A stretch of DNA of 11,987 nucleotides, from positions 1 through 11,987 of the forward strand of contig CAMNHM010000083.1 of the NCBI GenBank assembly GCA_946539475.1, in the 5' to 3' direction. Under the pieces are notes generated by a model. That model was not told the origin of the DNA. It saw only the letters and a program-made list of their open reading frames with translations, and made no database searches. The DNA is from an uncultured Prevotellaceae bacterium (GTDB lineage: Bacteria; Bacteroidota; Bacteroidia; Bacteroidales; Bacteroidaceae). Below, one piece after another: positions 1 through 5,506 of the stretch (its first letter is position 1; the number at the start of each line of letters is the position of its first letter). Both the position numbers and the translations under genes were made by a program.

Positions 1-654
1 ATTGTGGAGATGCAGATGAACTGGAACAACGAGTTCCAGCAGCGCGTCATCCTCAACTCGGCCAAGGCCGTGGTGAAGCAGCTCGGCACGAGCGAGGACT
101 ACTCGCTGCTGCAGCCTGTCTATGCGCTGAACCTCATCAACGACGTGGGCTTCGATGCCGGCCCCGACGAGTTCTACCACGACTATGCCATCGTGAACGT
201 GGCCCACTCGGACCGCATCATCGAGGGGCTGCGCTTCGTGTTCGTCGAGCTTCCCAAATTCAAGCCTCAGACCATTGCCGAAAAGAAAATGATGGTGTTA
301 TGGCTTCGCTTCCTCACCGAGATAGACCGTGACACAGAGAAGATTCCGCAGGAGCTGCTGGAGAATCCCGACACGAGCAAGGCCCTGAAGATTCTTGAGA
401 AGTCAGCCTACAACGAGAAGGAGCTGTATGCCTACGAGTACTATTGGGATGCCGTGTACAACGAGCGTGGTGCTATCCGTCATGGCTATAAGCAGGGAAT
501 GGCACAGGGAATGGCACAGGGAATGGAGCAGGGAATGGCACAGGCCAAGCGTGAGAATGCATGCAGGATGAAGGCCGACGGCATGCCTGCCGAACTGATA
601 GCAAAATACACAGGTCTCTCCATAGAGGCTATCAACGATTTACCTACCATTTGA
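1..654 (+). CDS. Rpn family PD-(D/E)XK nuclease / putative transposase, 5'-truncated by window edge
   Basis: The reading frame is open from base 1, so the gene starts upstream; 217 residues and the stop are visible. The first residues, IVEMQM, look like the Glu-x-Gln part of the PD-(D/E)XK active site found in the Rpn / 'PD-(D/E)XK nuclease family transposase' group (family knowledge), so the N-terminal catalytic Asp lies outside the window. The middle part (about residues 15-155) matches the usual layout of the family in Bacteroidetes. The tail has four near-identical QGMA/QGME units, then a small helix-turn-helix-like end (KADGMPAELIAKYTGLS) typical of these proteins. Relatives in E. coli are DNA endonucleases that promote RecA-independent recombination; they are often annotated as transposases, but no terminal inverted repeats are visible here. 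It converges on mutY with 24 bases between the stops. Confidence 0.8.
   Translation: MVEMQMNWNNEFQQRVILNSAKAVVKQLGTSEDYSLLQPVYALNLINDVGFDAGPDEFYHDYAIVNVAHSDRIIEGLRFVFVELPKFKPQTIAEKKMMVLWLRFLTEIDRDTEKIPQELLENPDTSKALKILEKSAYNEKELYAYEYYWDAVYNERGAIRHGYKQGMAQGMAQGMEQGMAQAKRENACRMKADGMPAELIAKYTGLSIEAINDLPTI
493..540 (+). repeat. Four tandem 12-bp repeats (CAGGGAATGGCA) in the nuclease tail
   Basis: Units lie at 493-504, 505-516, 517-528 and 529-540. Three are identical and the third ends in GAG instead of GCA. Each encodes Gln-Gly-Met-Ala (or Glu). As 12 is a multiple of three, unit gain or loss would change tail length without shifting the frame. Confidence 0.95.
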
Positions 655-678
655 AGGCGGCATCGTGTGACGGGCTAG

Positions 679-1713
679 CTATCCGGCTGCCTCGGAGAGT
701 GTTTCAAGCAAGTGCTCTACGAGTCGGGGGATGGCATAGTCGTCGATGCGCGCCTCGTCGATCCAGACGTAGTCGGCGGGCAGCGGCGGTTGCTCGTCGA
801 CGGTCAGCAGGTAGAAGTCGGCCAGCAGCAGGCGGTGTGTGAGTTGGTGGCGCATGCCGCTGACGAGCAGGCGGCTGCCGCTGAGGAGCGCCTTGAGTGA
901 GGCGTCGTCGCTGATGTTGACGGGCTCCCACAGCCCCTGCCAGATGTCGCCTGGCCCCCGCTGGCGGATGGCCGTCTGCCCCTTACACCTTATATAGAGG
1001 TATGTCAGCTGTCGCTCCTTCACCGTCAGCCTCCGCTCCTTCACTGGCAGCTGAGCGACGCGTCGCGATGCCAGTGCCTCGCAGGCATCAGCCAGCGGAC
1101 AGTCGTCGCAGCGCGGTGCGGCGGGCGTACACTGCGTGGCTCCGAAGTCCATCAGCGCCTGGTTGTAGTCGTCGCAGCGGGCGTCGGGCAGCAGCTCTGC
1201 GGCGAGTGCTGCGAAGAGGTGCTTCCCCTCGGTGGTGTTGATGGGTGTGTCGATGCCGAAGAATCGGCTCAGCACGCGGTACACGTTGCCGTCGACGACG
1301 GCAGCCCTCTGTCCGAATGCGAAGCTGGCGATGGCGGCGGCGGTATAGTCGCCCACGCCCTTCAGCTTTCTTAGCCCATCAAGTGTCGTGGGGAAGGCGC
1401 CGAGCCCTACCACCTGCCGCGCTGCGGCATGCAGGTTTCGCGCCCGCGAGTAGTATCCCAGGCCCTGCCACTGTCGCAGCACCTCGTCCTCGGTGGCCTG
1501 TGCCAGCTTGTCGACGGTGGGCCATCGGCTGACGAAGCGCAGCCAGTAGTCGCGCCCCTGGTCGATGCGCGTCTGCTGCAGGATGACCTCGCTGAGCCAT
1601 ATCTGGTAAGGGTCGCGGGTATGTCGCCAGGGCAGGTCGCGTCCGTTGCTGGCAAACCATTGCAGCAGTATGGCTGCGAAAGGCGTTGCTTGAAGGTCTT
1701 TTTCTTGTTTCAT
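679..1713 (-). CDS. mutY: A/G-specific adenine glycosylase MutY
   Basis: Base-excision repair enzyme that removes adenine mispaired with 8-oxoguanine. The chosen start (MKQEKDLQ, ATG at 1713-1711) gives 344 residues, usual for the family. An in-frame ATG 36 bases upstream was rejected because it lies inside the promoter. Motifs seen: IWLSEVILQQT with catalytic Glu42; helix-hairpin-helix LKGVGDYTAAAIASFAFG (117-134); VVDGNVYRVLSR with catalytic Asp141; and a perfect [4Fe-4S] loop C-x6-C-x2-C-x5-C formed by Cys195, Cys202, Cys205 and Cys211. The C-terminal third (about 225-344) corresponds to the NUDIX-like domain that recognises 8-oxoG. All key residues are intact. It is transcribed away from the B12 module, from a promoter ending just before the start codon, so its leader is a few bases at most. 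Confidence 0.97.
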   Translation of the reverse strand: MKQEKDLQATPFAAILLQWFASNGRDLPWRHTRDPYQIWLSEVILQQTRIDQGRDYWLRFVSRWPTVDKLAQATEDEVLRQWQGLGYYSRARNLHAAARQVVGLGAFPTTLDGLRKLKGVGDYTAAAIASFAFGQRAAVVDGNVYRVLSRFFGIDTPINTTEGKHLFAALAAELLPDARCDDYNQALMDFGATQCTPAAPRCDDCPLADACEALASRRVAQLPVKERRLTVKERQLTYLYIRCKGQTAIRQRGPGDIWQGLWEPVNISDDASLKALLSGSRLLVSGMRHQLTHRLLLADFYLLTVDEQPPLPADYVWIDEARIDDYAIPRLVEHLLETLSEAAG

Positions 1714-1718
1714 GGGCA

Positions 1719-1750
1719 CAAAGGTACGAAAAAATTTGGTCATCTGCAAA
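1719..1750 (-). promoter_or_regulatory. Bacteroidetes-type promoter for mutY
   Basis: On the minus strand a -33 box TTTG (1750-1747) is followed after 20 nt by a -7 box TACCTTTG (1726-1719), matching the Bacteroidetes consensus TTTG / TAnnTTTG. The mutY ATG begins only 5 nt after the -7 box, so the mRNA would be leaderless or nearly so. It overlaps the forward promoter at 1735-1766. Confidence 0.75.
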
Positions 1751-1766
1751 TTTCTCCGTACCTTTG
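1735..1766 (+). promoter_or_regulatory. Bacteroidetes-type promoter for the riboswitch/receptor transcript
   Basis: The plus strand has TTTG at 1735-1738 and TACCTTTG at 1759-1766 with a 20-nt spacer, again the Bacteroidetes consensus. Transcription would begin a few bases downstream, about 25 nt before the riboswitch. The -33 boxes of this and the mutY promoter form the inverted pair TTTG-8 nt-CAAA at 1735-1750. Confidence 0.75.
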
Positions 1767-1794
1767 CAGCCGCATTACGCCTCAGAGGAGTCCC

Positions 1795-1970
1795 CGTGGT
1801 GCACGCCAGGGTTCGCTTAGCCGCGATTAATTGGGAATGTGAGTGTAAGTCTCCTACTGTCCCGCAGCTGTGAGCCTCCGTATAGCCAGAAGCCGTAGAC
1901 AGCCATTGCCGCTTAGGTGAGAAGGCGCTTCATGGTGAGGTGAAGTCAGAAGACCTGCCCTGGTGGTTTG
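1795..1970 (+). promoter_or_regulatory. Cobalamin (adenosylcobalamin-class) riboswitch aptamer
   Basis: Conserved blocks appear in the right order: GGGAATGTGAG..TAAGTC (from 1833), ACTGTCCCGCAGCTGT (1856-1871), a GGTGAGAAGGC block (about 1916-1926), and the B12 box GTCAGAAGACCTGCC (1945-1959). The ends can close a P1 helix: GCCAGGG (1805-1811) pairs with CCCTGGT (1958-1964) with one G-U pair. The element lies in the leader of a BtuB-like receptor, its classical target, and normally lowers expression when cobalamin is plentiful. Boundaries are approximate, and the kissing-loop partner was not resolved by eye. Confidence 0.92.
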
Positions 1971-2036
1971 ACAATGCCGAAACGCTCTCGATGTAAGGGC
2001 GTAGAGGAGATACGTGTATTATTATATTAAGTTTTA

Positions 2037-2079
2037 GACAGGAGATCCTGTCGTGAGATAGCATCTCCTTTTTAAGGAG
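2037..2079 (+). promoter_or_regulatory. Likely riboswitch expression platform that sequesters the RBS
   Basis: Three helices can form. H1 pairs GACAGG (2037-2042) with CCTGTC (2047-2052) around an AGAT loop. H2 pairs AGGAGAT (2040-2046) with ATCTCCT (2063-2069). H3 pairs CTCCTT (2065-2070) with AAGGAG (2074-2079) around TTT. AAGGAG is the ribosome-binding site, six bases before the ATG at 2086. H2 shares bases with both H1 and H3, while H1 and H3 can coexist, so the element can be drawn as an ON state (H2, RBS free) and an OFF state (H1+H3, RBS hidden). There is no U-tract typical of a transcription terminator, so translational control is favoured (inference). Confidence 0.6.
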
Positions 2080-2085
2080 CAAGAG

Positions 2086-4278
2086 ATGAATCGTCGATAT
2101 ATCGTAGGAGCGGCTCTCGTAGGCCTCTCCCTTACATCTATGGCACAGGAGCCACTGCTGAGAGACAGCCTTCAGGAGGTGGTCGTCACGGGTACTGGCA
2201 CACAGCACCTGCTGCGCGACGTGCCTGTGCAGACGGAGGTCATCAGCAGCAAGATGCTGAAGAGCTATGGCGGCCGGTCGCTGGAGGACATCCTCGGCGG
2301 CCTCTCTTCGTCGTTTGCCTTCAGCGAGGGCGACATGGGTTCGCAGATGCAGCTCAACGGCCTGGGCAACAACTACATCCTTGTGCTCGTCGACGGCAAG
2401 CGCCTGCATGGCGACGTCGGCGGCGAGAACGACCTTCAGCTCATCGACCCGCACAACATCGAGCGCATCGAGATTGTCAAGGGAGCCTCCAGCGCCCTCT
2501 ACGGCTCTGACGCCATTGCCGGAGTGGTGAACATCATCACCAAGAAGCACCTGGACGACGAGGCGCTGCTCGTGGAGAACAGCACTCGCTACGGCTCGCA
2601 CAACGACCTGCGCCAGCACAACGGCCTCGGCCTTGCCTCCGGGCGGCTGAAGAGCTACACCAACTTCCAGCTGCAGCACAGCGACGGCTGGCAGAATACC
2701 GCCACGGAGTGGACACCATCGTCGGCGGCACCCATCACCGACTCGCGCAGCATGACCGTCAACCGCCATACCAACTGGCAGCTCTCCGAGCAGCTCACGC
2801 TCACCCTCTCGCCGCAGCTGGAGCTCTATGCCGGCGGCACCTACTACCGGAAGGGCATCTACCGGCCGAAGGGCAAGTACCCGAAGTACGACGTGAAGAC
2901 CTTCGACATGAAATACCGCAACGCATCGGCATCGGCAGGCGCGCGGTGGAAGGGCGACCGCGGCGAGCTGACACTCGACGTCGACTGGAACCGCCATGAC
3001 TACTACCATGCCTTCACCGCGACGACGCTCGCCGAGGGCTTCGACGAGGAGGGGCGCTTCATGCTCGACTTCCCCTACTTTGCCGGGCAGGAGAACCTGC
3101 AGAGTAACCAGGAGCGCACGATGGCCCACCTGAAAGGCGTCTTCACGCCGACAGCCCACCACCGGCTGACGGCAGGCCTCGAAGCCCGCTACGACTACCT
3201 GCGCGCCCCGACGAGCATTGCCGGCAAGACCGCCGACGACAATACCGAGGCCCTCTACCTGCAGGACGAATGGAGCATCGCCCTCAACCCTCCACCCTCC
3301 ACCCTCCACCCTCAACCCGCGACCCTCCACCTCACCCCCGGCCTGCGGCTGAACCGCAATCAGGGCTTCGGCTTCCGGCTCTCGCCCAAGCTCTCGGCCA
3401 TGCTGTCGGCCGGCGACCTGCGCCTGCGCGCCTCCTGGAGCCAGGGCTTCAAGACCCCCACGCTGAAGGAGCGCAACTATCGCTATATCCGCGAGATGAC
3501 CAGCATCATCATGTATCTGGGCAACAACGACCTCGACGCCCAGACCAGCAACTACTACTCGCTGAACGCCGAGTACACGTGGGGCGGGCTGAACCTGACC
3601 GTCACAGGCTACTATAATAAGGTGGACAACATGATTGCCCTCGTCACCGTGCCCCGCTCGGAGGCCCCCGCCGACTACCGCCAGCAATATGGCGAGATGC
3701 TGGGCAAGGTGCGGCGCTACGAGAACATGGAGGATGCCCGCACCTGCGGCGTCGACGTCAGCCTGCGCTATCAGCACCGGCAGCTGTCGGCAGGACTCTC
3801 CTACAGCTATCTCGATACCGATGCCCACGTCTACGACACCGACCACGAACGCCTGCGGCAGGTCGTCATCGACGGCTCGGCCTACCATAAGGGCAGCTGC
3901 TTCCTGACCTGGAACGATGCCTCAGGATGGGGCGCCGGCCTCTACGGACGCTTCTCGAGCAAGCGCCACTACCAGACCGACGGCGACGGTAAGGGCTATC
4001 AGATATGGCGGCTGTCAGCCCGTCACACCTTCGCCCCCACGCTGCTCGAGCGCCTCGCTCCTCGCTCCTCACGCCTGGAGGCAACCCTCGAGGCGGGCAT
4101 CGACAACATCTTCGACTACTGCGACCGCACGCCCCACGGCCTGCACCTGGGCACCACCACGCCCGGTCGCACCGTCTATGCCACGCTGAGCATCGGCCTG
4201 CGACACGGAAAGAAAACATCATTTACAAATAACATTAAGTCTAATTTAAAACAACAGCAAGAAAATGAAGAAGATTAA
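2086..4278 (+). CDS. btuB: TonB-dependent outer-membrane receptor, BtuB-like (corrinoid uptake)
   Basis: Outer-membrane beta-barrel importing a ligand with TonB-ExbBD energy. The product is 730 residues. It has a signal peptide (cleavage near SMA-Q, residue 20), a TonB box (EVVVTG, 31-36), a plug domain (about 40-150) with GNNYILVLVDGKRL and RIEIVKGASSALYGSDAIAGVVNI (split across the plug end), then a 22-strand-type barrel with LYLQDEW, LTPGLRL, SWSQGFKTPTLKE and IDNIFDY. The ligand is inferred as vitamin B12 or a related corrinoid because a cobalamin riboswitch leads the gene. The start is fixed by AAGGAG at 2074-2079. Two oddities: a heptamer repeat at 3281-3329 lengthens a turn between strands, and the C-terminus continues about 24 residues past the expected final strand (LSIGLRHGKK) into sequence that looks like a leader. 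It overlaps the next gene by 14 bases. Confidence 0.9.
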   Translation: MNRRYIVGAALVGLSLTSMAQEPLLRDSLQEVVVTGTGTQHLLRDVPVQTEVISSKMLKSYGGRSLEDILGGLSSSFAFSEGDMGSQMQLNGLGNNYILVLVDGKRLHGDVGGENDLQLIDPHNIERIEIVKGASSALYGSDAIAGVVNIITKKHLDDEALLVENSTRYGSHNDLRQHNGLGLASGRLKSYTNFQLQHSDGWQNTATEWTPSSAAPITDSRSMTVNRHTNWQLSEQLTLTLSPQLELYAGGTYYRKGIYRPKGKYPKYDVKTFDMKYRNASASAGARWKGDRGELTLDVDWNRHDYYHAFTATTLAEGFDEEGRFMLDFPYFAGQENLQSNQERTMAHLKGVFTPTAHHRLTAGLEARYDYLRAPTSIAGKTADDNTEALYLQDEWSIALNPPPSTLHPQPATLHLTPGLRLNRNQGFGFRLSPKLSAMLSAGDLRLRASWSQGFKTPTLKERNYRYIREMTSIIMYLGNNDLDAQTSNYYSLNAEYTWGGLNLTVTGYYNKVDNMIALVTVPRSEAPADYRQQYGEMLGKVRRYENMEDARTCGVDVSLRYQHRQLSAGLSYSYLDTDAHVYDTDHERLRQVVIDGSAYHKGSCFLTWNDASGWGAGLYGRFSSKRHYQTDGDGKGYQIWRLSARHTFAPTLLERLAPRSSRLEATLEAGIDNIFDYCDRTPHGLHLGTTTPGRTVYATLSIGLRHGKKTSFTNNIKSNLKQQQENEED
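3281..3329 (+). repeat. Seven tandem heptamers (consensus CCCTCCA) inside the receptor gene
   Basis: Units start at 3281, 3288, 3295, 3302, 3309, 3316 and 3323. Four are CCCTCCA, two CCCTCAA and one CCCGCGA. They encode a Pro/Thr/His-rich stretch (NPPPSTLHPQPATLH) between the DEW strand and the LTPGLR strand. The paralogous receptor downstream is shorter by roughly eight residues at this point. Gain or loss of one unit would shift the reading frame. Confidence 0.93.
4056..4069 (+). repeat. Two tandem heptamers (CGCTCCT) inside the receptor gene
   Basis: Perfect units lie at 4056-4062 and 4063-4069, flanked by degenerate copies (4049-4055 and 4070-4076). They encode part of ERLAPRSSRLE, an insertion relative to the second receptor just before the conserved DNIFD strand. 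The period is the same (7 bp) as the larger array upstream. Confidence 0.65.
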
Positions 4279-5371
4279 GTTTCTGCTCATTGCCATGATG
4301 GCAATGATGTCGACGACGGCTTTCGTGGCCTGCAGCGATGACGACGACGACGACAACAAGGCCGTCTCGAACATGGAGCGTTATCAGCAAGAGGTCGACC
4401 AGACCGTCCGTGCACAGAAGAAGAACTCGAAGGCCATCCTCCTCGTTGCCTTCGGCAGCACCTGGCAGCAGGCCTACGACGCCTTCGACCTCACCCGTGA
4501 GGAGTATGCCAAGGAGTTCCCCGGCTACGACGTCTACCTGAGCTTCTCGTCGGCCATCTGCATCAACCGTGCCATGGCAGCCGAGAACACCGCCGCCCGC
4601 TCGTTCTACGAGCCGAAGTACTGGCTGGAGGCCTTCGGACGCGTGCAGTACGACGAGATCATCGTGCAGTCGATGCAGGTCATCCCCGGCGAGGAGTTCA
4701 GCCGCGTTGTCAACGCCATGAAGGACTTCGGCAACAACTCCAACGGCGACCTCGACGACAAGTATATGTCGCAGGTGACGCTGAAGCTCGGCATGCCGCT
4801 GATGTACACCGAGGCCGACGCCCAGACGCTGGCCGGCGCGCTGAACACCAACTTTGCGAAGTACGCCCAGAAGGGCGCCATGCTCTTCATGGGCCACGGC
4901 AACCCCGACGAGTACGACACCTACAAGGCTAACGTGCGCTACACCCAGCTCGAGACCGCCCTCCAGAAGCTGAACAAGAACTACTTCGTGGGCACCGTCG
5001 ACATGGTCGACAACTACAAGGTGCAGGTGCGCCAGCGCATGGAGGAGGCAGGCCTGACCAGCGGTAACGTCTATTGCGCTCCCCTGATGTCGATTGCCGG
5101 TGACCACGCCCACAACGACATGGCCGGCGACGACGATGCCTGGGACAACGGCTTCGAGGAGAACGAGGACGGCGAGGTGGAGGACACCTCCTGGAAGATG
5201 TACTTCGACCACATGGGCTACACCATCGACGCAAACACCTATAAGGACAACGGCAGCGACGCCCTCGTCCGCGGTCTGCTGGAGTATGCCAACGTGCGTG
5301 CCCTCTACAAGAACCACACCCGTCAGGCAGAGGTCGTCGACTTCTACCACTCGATGTATCCTGAAGAGTAA
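4265..5371 (+). CDS. cbiK: CbiK-family sirohydrochlorin cobaltochelatase-like lipoprotein, predicted surface-exposed
   Basis: The product is 368 residues. A lipoprotein signal (MKKIKFLLIAMMAMM..AFVAC) ends at lipid-accepting Cys23, followed by Ser and six Asp. An acidic run right after the Cys is the Bacteroidetes lipoprotein export signal for the cell surface (family knowledge). From residue 56 the protein follows Salmonella CbiK, the anaerobic cobaltochelatase that inserts Co2+ into sirohydrochlorin: ILLVAFGSTW, IVQSMQVIPGEEF, LFMGHG, and LMSIAGDHAHNDMAGDD. Glu144, His211 and His281 align with CbiK Glu89, His145 and His207, so the metal site is intact. A very acidic insertion (about 291-308) separates GDD from SWKM. 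Its place between two B12-type receptors suggests a role in tetrapyrrole or corrinoid capture, metal loading or metal removal outside the cytoplasm (inference). No other cobalamin-synthesis gene is present. No Shine-Dalgarno is seen, only an A-rich leader. It ends before a terminator-like hairpin. Confidence 0.88.
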   Translation: MKKIKFLLIAMMAMMSTTAFVACSDDDDDDNKAVSNMERYQQEVDQTVRAQKKNSKAILLVAFGSTWQQAYDAFDLTREEYAKEFPGYDVYLSFSSAICINRAMAAENTAARSFYEPKYWLEAFGRVQYDEIIVQSMQVIPGEEFSRVVNAMKDFGNNSNGDLDDKYMSQVTLKLGMPLMYTEADAQTLAGALNTNFAKYAQKGAMLFMGHGNPDEYDTYKANVRYTQLETALQKLNKNYFVGTVDMVDNYKVQVRQRMEEAGLTSGNVYCAPLMSIAGDHAHNDMAGDDDAWDNGFEENEDGEVEDTSWKMYFDHMGYTIDANTYKDNGSDALVRGLLEYANVRALYKNHTRQAEVVDFYHSMYPEE

Positions 5372-5393
5372 CCACAAACCCTTCGCACTAACC

Positions 5394-5449
5394 GCCAGGC
5401 TGCAACAGCCCTTCCCTGCCGGACGGGGCGTCTGCAGCCTGGCATTTTT
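5394..5449 (+). terminator. Strong terminator-like hairpin after the CbiK-like gene
   Basis: A perfect 11-bp stem joins GCCAGGCTGCA (5394-5404) to TGCAGCCTGGC (5433-5443), with a 28-nt loop that can itself pair (GCCC with GGGC), and ATTTTTC follows. It begins 22 bases after the stop codon at 5369-5371. It should end or attenuate transcription before the second receptor, so that gene may be expressed by read-through or from a promoter not recognised here. Confidence 0.8.
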
Positions 5450-5506
5450 CCCCCCACACACAATCAACATTCCCCCTTTAAAACACATAACATACAGAAC
5501 AATTCC

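Noticed and set aside
1..654. A complete insertion sequence around the 'transposase'-type gene
   Set aside because: No terminal inverted repeats or target duplication were seen, and the Rpn/PD-(D/E)XK family is a nuclease group often mislabelled as transposase.
655..678. Terminator between the convergent nuclease and mutY genes
   Set aside because: Only 24 bases remain and no convincing stem with a T-run was found.
1714..1749. Upstream extension of mutY to an ATG at 1749
   Set aside because: These 12 codons overlap the mutY promoter boxes, and the shorter start gives the normal family N-terminus.
1930..3888. A 652-codon open frame on the minus strand antisense to the first receptor
   Set aside because: It lies over a receptor with clear signal peptide, plug and barrel motifs. 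Its product is Val/Ala/Gly/Arg-rich with no recognisable domain, as expected for the antisense frame of GC-rich codons, and it runs across the riboswitch.
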